DNA of 64,000 bases from JBBIPA01 sp963820495 (GTDB taxonomy: Bacteria > Chloroflexota > Dehalococcoidia > GIF9 > UBA5629), in the NCBI GenBank assembly GCA_963820495.1, contig CAWGAF010000002.1, positions 124,001 through 188,000 of the forward strand, in the 5' to 3' direction. Positions within the stretch are counted from its first letter, which is position 1. Each line of letters begins with the position of its first letter. A model generated the notes under the pieces. It saw nothing but the letters and a program-made list of their open reading frames with translations. It had not been told where the DNA came from and made no database searches. Shown piece after piece: positions 26,015 through 34,410 of this stretch. The translations under genes and the position numbers were made by a program.

Positions 26015-26824
26015 ATGCCCGAGCTTCCTGAAGTAGAAACCATAAAGAATGAACTTCTGTCGCATGTTGTGGGACGGCAATTTATCGGGGTGGGGGTTTA
26101 TGACGAAAAACCGATCCGCCAGCCTGCGGTTGGTGAATTTTGCTACAAATTGGTAGGGCAGAGTATAACGGGTCTGGAACGCCGAGGCAAATACCTTATT
26201 TTCCATCTATCAGGTGGTTGGGTGCTGGTGGTGCATTTGAGAATGACCGGTGCCCTGCTGCTGAATCCTAGCCAGGATGAGCGTTTTGCCAGAGTGGCTT
26301 TTCAGCTCGATGACGGCAGCCAGCTTGTTTTTTCTGACCGAAGGCGGCTGGGGGTTATGTGGTTGGATGAAAACGAAAAAGCTATAGTAGAGAAGCTCGG
26401 TGTTGAGCCACTTACGGCGGACTTCACTGTGGAAAAGTTGGCTGAGATGGTGAAAGGTCGCCATGCGCCGATAAAAGCTGTTCTGCTGGACCAGGCTATT
26501 GTTGCTGGTATTGGCAATATGTATGCCGATGAAGCACTATTTATCGCTAAAATCAACCCGTTGAAGAAAGCAGGAGAATTATCTTTACAGGAAGTTAAAT
26601 CCCTCTATAAGGCGATAGTTAATGTCTTACGGTCGGCAATTGATAATAAGGGTGCCAGTGTTGATACTTATAAACGTCCTGGGGGTGAGCTGGGTACTGC
26701 CCATTACGAGTTCCATGTTGCCCACCGCCGCAATGGCACCTGCGATGTATGCGGTGCTGCTATCCAGCGAATTGCCGTCCGAAACCGCGGCACTTATTTC
26801 TGCCCTGTTTGCCAGAAGCTGTAA
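26015..26824 (+). CDS. mutM: formamidopyrimidine-DNA glycosylase
   Basis: Base-excision repair enzyme that removes 8-oxoguanine and formamidopyrimidines and nicks the site. The 269 residues start with the catalytic PELPEVE (Pro2 nucleophile after Met removal), contain the helix-2-turn-helix (GIGNMYADEALF) and end with a zinc finger CDVC...CPVC plus the R-x-x-x-R-G-T-Y-F strand. It is one base after polA, so it is probably cotranscribed with it. Confidence 0.95.
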   Translation: MPELPEVETIKNELLSHVVGRQFIGVGVYDEKPIRQPAVGEFCYKLVGQSITGLERRGKYLIFHLSGGWVLVVHLRMTGALLLNPSQDERFARVAFQLDDGSQLVFSDRRRLGVMWLDENEKAIVEKLGVEPLTADFTVEKLAEMVKGRHAPIKAVLLDQAIVAGIGNMYADEALFIAKINPLKKAGELSLQEVKSLYKAIVNVLRSAIDNKGASVDTYKRPGGELGTAHYEFHVAHRRNGTCDVCGAAIQRIAVRNRGTYFCPVCQKL

Positions 26825-26833
26825 ACCCCTAAA

Positions 26834-26903
26834 TGTCATCGCGAGTCCCGATGCAATCGGGACGTGGCAATCCCGTGGGATCGATGGGAACCCACGAGTA
26901 CCT
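26834..26903. repeat. dispersed intergenic repeat, copy 1
   Basis: It starts with TGTCATCGCGAG, contains a hairpin GTCCCGAT-gca-ATCGGGAC (26845-26863) and continues with a GTGGCAATCCCGTGGGATC block and GGGAACCCAC.AGTACCT. A related sequence lies inverted at 31844-32008. Both copies sit at the 3' end of a gene. The opening resembles the GTCATTGCGAGGAG repeats scattered through many environmental genomes. Confidence 0.75.
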
Positions 26904-26963
26904 AATGTACAAGCGTCAATGCTAATGTGGCTAGCGCATCTTATAAATATCTTAACATCATTG

Positions 26964-26972
26964 TGATATAAT
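26964..26972 (+). promoter_or_regulatory. extended -10 promoter of the RidA-like gene
   Basis: TGATATAAT is an extended -10 element 24 bases before the ATG at 26997, with AAAAGGAG in between. No good -35 is seen. The implied leader is short. Confidence 0.5.
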
Positions 26973-26996
26973 CCCTCTCAAAAAGGAGTGATTACA

Positions 26997-27392
26997 ATGG
27001 AGAAAGAGATCGTTAAAACTCCAACATTAGCTCCCCCATATGCACCATATTCGGCAGGAGTAAAAGTTAAGAAGGTAGGCACTTTTGTTTTCATTTCGGG
27101 GGTGGTTCCTAACGATGTTGATGGGACAATCGTTTTCAAGGGAGATATCAAGAAACAAATGGAACAGGTTCTAAGTAACCTCAAGGTTACCCTAGAGGCT
27201 GCTGGGGCAACCTTCAAAGATGTTGTAGTGCTGACTACGTATGTTACAGATATGAGAGATTATTTAGCAACTAAGACGGACCATTGGTATCTTGCGCATT
27301 TTAATAACCCTGCTGAAACTCTTGTTGGGGTAAAAGACCTGGCTAATGTAGGTCAGATGTGCGAGGTTTCGGCTATGGCAGTTGTCGAATAG
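26997..27392 (+). CDS. RidA/YjgF-family protein
   Basis: This 131-residue RidA-fold protein has FISGVVPNDVDG, the helix VLSNLKVTLEAAGATFKDVV and V-x-x-L-T-T-Y-V-T-D. RidA enzymes hydrolyse reactive enamines or imines. The arginine usually found before the last strand in true RidA deaminases is absent here (VGQMCEVSAMAVV), so it may be a non-deaminase member. ATG 26997 was chosen over GTG 26988 because the GTG overlaps the ribosome site AAAAGGAG. Confidence 0.8.
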   Translation: MEKEIVKTPTLAPPYAPYSAGVKVKKVGTFVFISGVVPNDVDGTIVFKGDIKKQMEQVLSNLKVTLEAAGATFKDVVVLTTYVTDMRDYLATKTDHWYLAHFNNPAETLVGVKDLANVGQMCEVSAMAVVE

Positions 27393-27482
27393 GTAACTGC
27401 CCCCGAGTAAATGCAGTAACAAAATGGCTAATTGTATGAAGGCTCCATCTGTATAAGTATGAAGGTAGAAGACCTTCAACTG

Positions 27483-28193
27483 TTATTCTTGCTTCGTTAT
27501 GCCTTCTGTTTCCTTGCTTACCTTCTCTACATACATACATGCTTCCTGAAAGGCAGGCAGGCCCTCTTTTTGCCACTGAAGGGTTTTTTCACCTAGAAGC
27601 TTTATAAGAAATTCAGTCATCCCAACTGCGCTCCTCAGCAGCGCATGACATGTAGCTACAAAATGTCTTTCAACGTAATTCGCACCAAGGTTGACTCTGT
27701 TTTCTTTCCAGTTAGCTGTCAGCCCCATAGCCAATTGGCGTGGGTGCGCTATCTCACTAAGTTGTCCGTAGTTCATATCCCAATTTTTTCGGAACTTAGG
27801 CGATATGTCATTTGCCATCTGTGCAAATTTACTAAATCTTGCTTTCCCAGCCAGCAATGTCTCCACTGTTTCCGTCCTTATCTCACAATGTCTACAAGTC
27901 AGGTAGTCCTCCTCCACCGCGCGAATCAAAATTACCGCTTGACTATAGTATCCTTTCTGTAAAAGGTCATACGCACAACGCAAGGAGTTGAAACCTCGCA
28001 CAACAAGTAGCAACCACGCTAATTCCAGCCGTGGAACTTCTCCTGTCTTGAATTCGGGCAAAACTCTGAATCCAGCCAGATAACTGTTGAGTAGGTTTTT
28101 TATAAGATTAAGTTCAGCCTTCTTGTTAGTAATAGTAGTGTTTTTTACCTGTAGTTCCAATTGCTCAGGACTTGGCCAAGTTTCTACTGCCAT
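27483..28193 (-). CDS. hypothetical protein, mostly helical
   Basis: This 236-residue soluble protein is predicted to be largely alpha-helical, with a segment LRCAYDLLQKGYYSQAVILI followed by RAVEEDY. This hydrophobic helix with Arg and Glu recalls the DUF5677/HEPN-like helical proteins, but the match is only suggestive. It has a CRHC pair and an EIAHPRQLA segment. It stands alone between convergent and divergent neighbours. No function is claimed. Confidence 0.55.
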   Translation of the reverse strand: MAVETWPSPEQLELQVKNTTITNKKAELNLIKNLLNSYLAGFRVLPEFKTGEVPRLELAWLLLVVRGFNSLRCAYDLLQKGYYSQAVILIRAVEEDYLTCRHCEIRTETVETLLAGKARFSKFAQMANDISPKFRKNWDMNYGQLSEIAHPRQLAMGLTANWKENRVNLGANYVERHFVATCHALLRSAVGMTEFLIKLLGEKTLQWQKEGLPAFQEACMYVEKVSKETEGITKQE

Positions 28194-28442
28194 TTTTCCT
28201 GCCCTCCCTATAGACGGTTAGTTTACGTGTACTCTATACTGTTCAAGGATGGTAGTCAATTTCATACAGCTGCACAATGTGCCTTAATGTTCAGGCTCAT
28301 CCTGTGTTAGAGATCGATACGCCCCCCAGGCTCGTCTTGTATTGGAAGAGAGCGGAGCTTCCTTTATCCCCCTCAATAGTTTTATAATTGGAGAAAGAGG
28401 CACGAAGAACAGAGAACGTTATAAGAGATTGGGGCCAGTAGT

Positions 28443-28763
28443 ATGAATAGCTACAGTATCAAGTTAACTACCGGAGTATTAATGCTTTTAATTGTTTCTG
28501 CTTTACTTGCCCTTGTTTCCTGTGATAGTCCTCGCTATACCGCAGACCAGGTAATAGTCATCGCACAGAATTATTCCCCAGAAAAATGCTCTACGGGGGG
28601 TCATCTTGATCTTCATAGTCTTAAATGGGTGGGCGCGTCCTATTACGATCCTTCATGGGAAGCTGAATATGCCGGTAATTCTATTTGGGAAATAAGAAAG
28701 AAGTGTCAGCAGAGAGTTGTATCAACATTTTACTTTGACGAAAAAACGACAATGATTAGGTAA
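28443..28763 (+). CDS. small predicted lipoprotein
   Basis: This 106-residue protein begins with a hydrophobic signal ending in ALVSC, a fair lipobox, so it is probably anchored in the membrane at Cys27. The mature part is rich in Trp and Tyr with two further cysteines and no recognised domain. LspA, which would process it, is encoded at 35312-35791. The family is unknown. Confidence 0.55.
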   Translation: MNSYSIKLTTGVLMLLIVSALLALVSCDSPRYTADQVIVIAQNYSPEKCSTGGHLDLHSLKWVGASYYDPSWEAEYAGNSIWEIRKKCQQRVVSTFYFDEKTTMIR

Positions 28764-28936
28764 ATATAAACCGTAGGGTCTTTTTGTTATAAAAGCTCTG
28801 TCTGTATTCCGCCTCTCTTTTCTCCCCCGCTCACTTCTACCCTAGGCCATCAATCAAATACATTTATATTCCTTCCGCTTAAAGTTATTGCCTACCATTA
28901 GGATATGTGGTAGATTGATAGCTAGGGGTGTCGTGA

Positions 28937-29476
28937 ATGAATGACGTGTTCTGGGCTGCCTTCGGAGGTGGTATTGGTGGTGGTGTTATTGTCACACTCC
29001 TAGCGATCTTTCTAAAGTGGCTTTGTGAGAGACCACTCCTCAATATTAGTATGGTAATCAAGCATAAGCCTCCACATATGTCCGTAGCTGAATTTAAAAA
29101 TAAGCTTGGGATTCCCTTTGATCAGCAAGTAAACATAAAACCCGCGGACACCAGGGTAATACTCATCAAGATAATGAATCCGCATCCGAAAGTGATTACT
29201 GTTGAGAAGTTGGGATTTAGTTATAAATCTAAGTCAGGTGACTTAGATTTTATGGAGCCGGGTCAATATGAACTCTCATACGAAATTAAAGAGAATAAGG
29301 CAGTTCAAATTGAAATGTCTGAAGCGGATTTATTTGCTCCCTTAATGGTAAAGGATAAGAAACCATCTGATATCAAATATGTGTGGGTTGAAACGCAAGC
29401 AGGTAAATTCAAAAATAAAATTGATAGAAAAACAATAGTCGAACTTGATAACTGGTTCCAAGAAAAGCAAAATTAA
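28937..29476 (+). CDS. hypothetical single-helix membrane protein
   Basis: This 179-residue protein has an N-terminal membrane helix (about 4-28, with a GGGIGGG stretch) followed by a soluble, probably beta-rich domain. The sequence RVILIKIMNPHPKVITVEKLGF suggests an Ig-like or C2-like sandwich. No family was recognised. It stands alone, 173 bases after the lipoprotein gene. Confidence 0.5.
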   Translation: MNDVFWAAFGGGIGGGVIVTLLAIFLKWLCERPLLNISMVIKHKPPHMSVAEFKNKLGIPFDQQVNIKPADTRVILIKIMNPHPKVITVEKLGFSYKSKSGDLDFMEPGQYELSYEIKENKAVQIEMSEADLFAPLMVKDKKPSDIKYVWVETQAGKFKNKIDRKTIVELDNWFQEKQN

Positions 29477-29655
29477 CTAAATTGGCTTTGCGGGTAGGTT
29501 TCAAACGTGCGACCAACCGGTTACTAGCTCGAAACATCCGGCAGTAGTCCTATCTGCACATTCTGACGTTTTGTGTGATTTAAAACGAAACGATGGATTT
29601 TTGTCCTGCTATATTGCCTTGCAAGTTATTAGTTTATTAATTTGCGAAAATTTAC

Positions 29656-30225
29656 CTAGTTGCTTTTAAGCTTTTTCAGTACCCAGGCGATTTTCTTGCC
29701 AAAGTTCCAGGCTGTTGACATACCTTCTTCGTCGCTTGTCACTTCACCTTTTTCTTTGCCAAAGGCTATGTTCCAGTATGTTGATCCGGGTATTACTAAC
29801 CCCAGAACTTGAAACCAGAAGGTGAGCTCCGCAAGTGTAAAGTTGTGACCAGCGCGTCGTGCTACAACCAATGGACCACCAACTTTGCCACTGAAAGGTT
29901 CGCCATTATGGCGTGATACGTAGCCCGTCCGCTCCATGAATGCTTTAATCAGGGCGGTAGCTGAGCCGTAATATACTGGAGAGGCCAGGATTATGCCGTC
30001 AGCTTCTTTCATTTTCAGGTATATAGGAAATAAATCATCCTCAATTGAGCATCGTTCTTCTTTTACGCAGACCATACAGGCATTGCATGGTTTTATATCC
30101 AGCCCAGCCAGTCGGATGAGTTCCGTATCCAAACATTCCTCAGCGATAGCCTTAAGTGCATGAGCAGTTAATATTTCTGTGTTGCCGCTCTTTCGAGGGC
30201 TGCCAACAATACCTATTACTTTCAT
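29656..30225 (-). CDS. iron-sulfur flavoprotein / flavodoxin-fold NAD(P)H-dependent FMN reductase
   Basis: Flavodoxin-fold protein of 189 residues with the FMN-phosphate loop GSPRKSGNTE near the start and the ASPVYYGS loop. Residues 40-54 hold a compact CX2CX2CX5C motif (CNACMVCVKEERC), as in archaeal and clostridial iron-sulfur flavoprotein Isf, so an Fe-S cluster next to FMN is expected. ATG 30225 was preferred over 30255 because AAGGGG lies five bases before it. It likely passes electrons or reduces quinones or oxidants in an anaerobe; the physiological partner is unknown. Confidence 0.75.
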   Translation of the reverse strand: MKVIGIVGSPRKSGNTEILTAHALKAIAEECLDTELIRLAGLDIKPCNACMVCVKEERCSIEDDLFPIYLKMKEADGIILASPVYYGSATALIKAFMERTGYVSRHNGEPFSGKVGGPLVVARRAGHNFTLAELTFWFQVLGLVIPGSTYWNIAFGKEKGEVTSDEEGMSTAWNFGKKIAWVLKKLKSN

Positions 30226-30395
30226 GTTACCCCTTTCAACAAGATATTCCTTCATATTATTATATAGAATGGTAGGTCATGTTCCTAATGCTGGTATGAA
30301 ATTGATTAAATATTTTGGCTTTTTGTGTGATGGGAAATGTTAATCGGTGATTTGGGTGAACTATTCTGTCGTAAAAATTTTTGATGAAAGATGAG

Positions 30396-30706
30396 TCAAT
30401 GAGGGGATATAATTTCGCCAAGCCCGAAAAACAAAACAAAAAGGCCGATTAACATAGCCAGAAAAACGAGAATAGACCGCTCTCGATTTCTTATGACGCC
30501 AATAAGTCCGGTAAGAAAGGAGAACACGCCGGAAGTTCCTGCGAGCAGCATTGGGATTGTGAGCACAAAGTTGTTTAAAATGTTTCGCCACCCCGCTGCC
30601 CTGAAGCGACAAGAAGTAGGAATGCTATTAAAAGTACAAGGAAAGCTAAGGCCAATCCGGTTGACTATTTACCTAAAGGCGTTTTCGGCAAGACACTAAC
30701 TCGCAT
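30396..30706 (-). pseudogene. decayed small membrane protein gene
   Basis: Reading the minus strand from ATG 30706 gives MRVSVLPKTPLGK, then TAG (30665-30667) where Trp would fit, then STGLALAFLVLLIAFLLLVA. The frame is lost after GGETF (about 30571-30600) and resumes shifted as WRNILNNFVLTIPMLLAGTS, ending SFLTGLIGVIRNRERSILVF...GLGEIISPH at TGA. Together this is a three-helix membrane protein of about 100 residues, broken by one nonsense codon and one frameshift. Two lesions favour a true pseudogene. The spacer 30256-30395 and 30707-30986 shows no other gene. Confidence 0.7.
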
Positions 30707-30986
30707 GCTTTTATTATATATGTCAACAGAATACATGCTAATAAACAGCTTTCTCTTAGCATTGCCTTGAAATGCTGGTTCTAGTACAGGCTTTTTTGTA
30801 CATGCAATAGCTTCATTACTAATAGCTTCATTACTACAGGTGTATGTCAAGGTAGTCTGGATTGTTTATTAGGGGGCTAGGTCAGAGTGGTCAGGAGAGC
30901 TAACCCCCTCGAATAAGAGGAGAGCCCGATTATGGTAAAAATAATCCGTACTTCTTATATTAAATTTTAATCAGTAATATAATTAG

Positions 30987-31493
30987 CTATTTTTTCTTCC
31001 CAACTGCTGCCGCAACTTCTATCTCTATTAACATATCAGGCAAGTCTAGTTTAATATCTTTAAGCAGAACTCCCGCTCTCCGATTTTCATTAAGGTCAGG
31101 GCAGTGTTTGGCCCAGAATTGTTCCGTGGCTTCAAACATATCCCAGTTATCATCCCTATTCACCAGAAAATAGTTGATCCAGTAGATATCCTCCAACTTA
31201 GCGCCCAAGCCCTCTAATATTTCCTTAATCCTTGTCCAGCAGGCCGTCGTTTGCTCTTTAATTCCTCCAACAACATTACCTACACGTTGTCTTTCTTCGT
31301 TCCAGTTCATTGGTTCTCTATCGGTCTCGGGATTTCTTCCTGTGTGTCCTGATAAATAGATAATCCTGTCTACCTGGTCTAGTTTCATTTCAATTGCTGC
31401 TGCCCACGGCATCTTCCCCGCTTTATGATAGAAAGGGTAAAGCGTGAAACCGGGATACACCTTTTTCTCTTCTTTTCTCATCCAGTTTGGCAT
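30987..31493 (-). CDS. RidA-family protein, longer form
   Basis: This 168-residue RidA-like protein has RIIYLSGHTG, a helix TTACWTRIKEILEGLGAKLE, DIYWINYFLV and a C-terminal RAGVLLKDIKLDLPDMLIEI that keeps the arginine typical of imine deaminases. It has an extra N-terminal 30 residues and a longer middle helix compared with standard RidA (about 130). It stands alone on the minus strand. Imine or enamine hydrolysis, or a catabolic variant, is inferred. Confidence 0.75.
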   Translation of the reverse strand: MPNWMRKEEKKVYPGFTLYPFYHKAGKMPWAAAIEMKLDQVDRIIYLSGHTGRNPETDREPMNWNEERQRVGNVVGGIKEQTTACWTRIKEILEGLGAKLEDIYWINYFLVNRDDNWDMFEATEQFWAKHCPDLNENRRAGVLLKDIKLDLPDMLIEIEVAAAVGKKK

Positions 31494-31843
31494 TCTAACC
31501 TCCTAGTTAAAATATGCTTTGAAGTGATTTAGCTATTTCGTAGATTTTTAAATAAGCTCCTCGCTCAGCAGCCATAAAAACTTATTGTACTATATCATAA
31601 AGAGTTGCGCTATAAAATAGGAGAAGTCGGAGATTCTGCTATCTATAAAAACTGGCGGCTTTTACACTAATTTCGGGGCATGTTTTAGATAGTATTCTGC
31701 TTTCGCTGCGCGCATACGGTATCCGATTGGATTAGCTGAGCAGTTTAAGGTTAGGATGAAAGGGAAGCGTCAGAGGAATAGCTACAAAGTCATCCTTGAC
31801 CTCTTGATGACAGGTTGTGTTACAAGGTAAGGTACTCGGAATC

Positions 31844-32008
31844 CTCCTTGAGTTTCGAGATTTCTTCATCGTCCCGACTTTATCGGGACTCCTCGCAAAG
31901 ACAGAGTGGAAGGTCTTGCAATGGCAAATTTCCCCGCACAATCTAAGGTACTAGTGGGTTCCCTTTGATCCCATGGGATCACCACGCTTCTCTCGCGATG
32001 ACAGGTGT
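31844..32008. repeat. dispersed intergenic repeat, two adjoining copies in inverted orientation
   Basis: On the minus strand this segment reads CTGTCATCGCGAGAG, GGTGATCCCATGGGATC, GGGAACCCACTAGTACCT and then TTTGCGAGGAGTCCCGA with a hairpin (31871-31889). It matches the repeat at 26834-26903 in its main blocks. It lies directly after the gltX stop. The remaining spacer (31494-31843) holds no recognisable gene. Confidence 0.65.
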
Positions 32009-32012
32009 GAAC

Positions 32013-33467
32013 TCAAGAGGTTGTAAGTTTATCCAGGGCTGATTTCAAGCGCTGGAAACAGCGTTCTTTGCCAAGCACTTCCATGGTTTGGAATAGGGGT
32101 GGAGCTGCTGTTCTGCCGGTGGTTGCTATACGCAATAGTCCGAAGAAAACGCCGGTCTTGAGTTTGAGTTCCTCAGACAGGGGGCGCAGAATTGACTCTA
32201 AAGAATCTGTAGTCCAGCCATCCAGCCCTTCTAGCCTTGATATGGTCGTCTGAAGAACCTGAACTGCCTGAAATTTGTCAATTTTATGCAGCAGTAAACT
32301 GGTATCATATTCCAGCAGCTTGTCAGTGAAAAAGAACTCGGTTAACTGGGGAACTTCCAGTAAGGTTTTAGCCCTATCCTGGGTGAGAGGCATAATATGT
32401 TGCAGATAGGTGGTATCAAGAGGACGCTTGATTTGTGCTGGTAGGTTATTCTCCAGGAAAGGAATGGCTTGCTTGGCGAATTCATCGGCGCTTAGGCTGC
32501 GAATGTAGACTCCGTTCATCCAGTCCAGTTTGTCTTTGTTAAACACGGCGGCAGTTTTACTCACGCGCTCCAGAGAGAAGTGTTTTATTATTTCCTGCCT
32601 AGTTAGTAGCTCGGTCTTGTCGTCAAATGACCAGCCGAGTAGTGATAAGAAGTTAATCATCGCTTCTGCCAGATAACCCTGCTCTTTGTATTCATTTATG
32701 GAGGTAGCTCCATGGCGCTTGCTTAGTTTGGAGCGGTCGGGTCCCAGTATCATAGGCAGATGGGCAAACTGGGGTGGCTGCCAGTCCAGAGCCCGGTAAA
32801 GCAAAATGTGGCGCGGCGTGCTTGAAAGCCATTCGTCAGCCCTGAGAACATGTGAAACCGCCATCATGTGGTCATCGATGATATTTGCCAGATGGTAGGT
32901 GGGATAGTCATCAGATTTAAGGAGCACAAAGTCGTCCAGAGTGTTGTTTTCAAAGACGATATTGCCGCGTATCAGGTCGCAGAAAGAAGTTTGTCCGCCC
33001 AGGGGCGATTTGAAACGGACTACGGGGGTGATGCCGCTTTTTTCCATTTCCTTTCTTTTCTCAGGAGTCAGGTTGCGGCAATGACGGTCATAACCCGGCG
33101 GCTGCTTGCGGCTCATCTGTTCCTGCCGCAGTGTATCCAATCGTTGGGAAGAGCAATAGCAAAGGTAAGCTGCATCTCGCTTCACCAACTCATTTGCTAT
33201 CTCGTGGTAATGCTTTAGTCTTTCTGATTGGAAATAGGGCCCTTCGTCCCAGTCAAGCCCAAGCCAGCGTAAGCTGCCTAGAATCATGTCCACAGCACCT
33301 TCTACCCGCCGGGCAACGTCTGTGTCTTCGATGCGCAGGATGAAAGTGCCGTTGTTATGGCGGGCAAAAAGCCAGTTGAACAAGGCAGTCCTGATATTGC
33401 CGAGGTGGGGGTAGCCAGTGGGGCTGGGAGCAAAACGAACTCTAGCCTTGGTATCGGGACTAGCCAA
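32013..33467 (-). CDS. gltX: glutamyl-tRNA synthetase
   Basis: Class I aminoacyl-tRNA synthetase charging tRNA-Glu. The 484 residues show the nucleotide-binding HIGH-type motif (PSPTGYPHLGN), RIEDTD, the KLSKRHG signature and a helical anticodon-binding C-terminal domain. The length is normal. The zinc-site region contains CYCSSQRL. It overlaps the upstream RDD gene by eight bases. Confidence 0.95.
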   Translation of the reverse strand: MASPDTKARVRFAPSPTGYPHLGNIRTALFNWLFARHNNGTFILRIEDTDVARRVEGAVDMILGSLRWLGLDWDEGPYFQSERLKHYHEIANELVKRDAAYLCYCSSQRLDTLRQEQMSRKQPPGYDRHCRNLTPEKRKEMEKSGITPVVRFKSPLGGQTSFCDLIRGNIVFENNTLDDFVLLKSDDYPTYHLANIIDDHMMAVSHVLRADEWLSSTPRHILLYRALDWQPPQFAHLPMILGPDRSKLSKRHGATSINEYKEQGYLAEAMINFLSLLGWSFDDKTELLTRQEIIKHFSLERVSKTAAVFNKDKLDWMNGVYIRSLSADEFAKQAIPFLENNLPAQIKRPLDTTYLQHIMPLTQDRAKTLLEVPQLTEFFFTDKLLEYDTSLLLHKIDKFQAVQVLQTTISRLEGLDGWTTDSLESILRPLSEELKLKTGVFFGLLRIATTGRTAAPPLFQTMEVLGKERCFQRLKSALDKLTTS

Positions 33468-33936
33468 CTTTTCCTCTTGCTAAGTATTCTGTGGTGAAGG
33501 CTACCTGCCTTACGGGCAGTTTTACTACATAGGTATCGGCTATCTTGTCATGTAGCCCTTGTTTGCGGCTGTCAAAGGCAATCCAGATGAAACCGATGAA
33601 AAGGATAATGGTGGAAACAATGCAGCCCAAATAGCGTAGAAGGGCGTATTGCCAGGTGATTGGGGAGCTGTCAGTGCGAATAATTTTGATCCCTGTTACC
33701 ATCTTGCCTGGAGTCTGTCCCCGCCATGCCCAGAAAGCGACAACATAGACAATCTCAATTAGCCATGACATGAAAGAGAAGATAAGAATAAATATAGAAG
33801 TTGGAACCAAAAGGATAATAAATCTGAAAATAGCATAGCAGACAATGGACAGGATGATGAGGTCGACTATGACGGCACCGAGCCTAATCCAGAAGCCAGC
33901 GTATTCTAAGGCATATTCTTCTGGCTTCTTTTTCAA
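33460..33936 (-). CDS. RDD-family membrane protein
   Basis: This 158-residue protein has three predicted helices and the RDD pattern: AGFWIRLGAVIVDLIIL in the first helix, GQTPGKMVTGIKII between helices, and a final FDSRKQGLHDKIADTYVV. In this member the RDD triad reads R-x(n)-D-x(n)-D. The role is unknown, sometimes linked to transport. It overlaps gltX and is likely cotranscribed. Confidence 0.8.
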   Translation of the reverse strand: MKKKPEEYALEYAGFWIRLGAVIVDLIILSIVCYAIFRFIILLVPTSIFILIFSFMSWLIEIVYVVAFWAWRGQTPGKMVTGIKIIRTDSSPITWQYALLRYLGCIVSTIILFIGFIWIAFDSRKQGLHDKIADTYVVKLPVRQVAFTTEYLARGKVG

Positions 33937-33980
33937 TTCGGGCTCCTCTGGTTGAGTACTCGACTACTTTCTTCGAGCTT

Positions 33981-34259
33981 CTATTTCTTGGTGAGGATGC
34001 GATGTATACCTTCGAGCTGGCTCAGGTATCTCTGCAGGCGTTCGACCAGTTGTTCTGCTTCTTTCAATCTATTTCTGGTATCTTCCATTTGTGACTGAAC
34101 TTTGAACAGAAACTCGTTTCGTTTGGCGCCTAATTCACCTTCAAAGCCCGCTAATGCTTGAAGCTCTTCCTCACTGCCTATGAGTTGGTTCAGTAAGTCG
34201 CCCTCTCTTCCCAGCTGGTCTCTCTTAATTTGGCTAAAAGCTCTGTTTGGGTCTTTCAT
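33981..34259 (-). CDS. small coiled-coil hypothetical protein
   Basis: This 92-residue soluble protein is almost wholly charged and helical (QMEDTRNRLKEAEQLVERLQ), a predicted coiled coil, with no cysteine. The frame extends to 34292, but ATG 34259, preceded by AAGGCGG, gives a cleaner start (MKDPNRAF). It lies between rluD and the RDD gene on the same strand. The family is unknown. Confidence 0.5.
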   Translation of the reverse strand: MKDPNRAFSQIKRDQLGREGDLLNQLIGSEEELQALAGFEGELGAKRNEFLFKVQSQMEDTRNRLKEAEQLVERLQRYLSQLEGIHRILTKK

Positions 34260-34410
34260 ATCATCCGCCTTTTGTTGTCTACAATGTAGCACATTAGTGT
34301 GGTTTTAATCAACAGGCATAATCCTCACCTTTGTCTACTACCTGCTTTTTCTAAATAGGGATGGGTATAGAGGTTTTTATTAGGGTGGGGCTTCGCTACA
34401 TTGAAACCTA

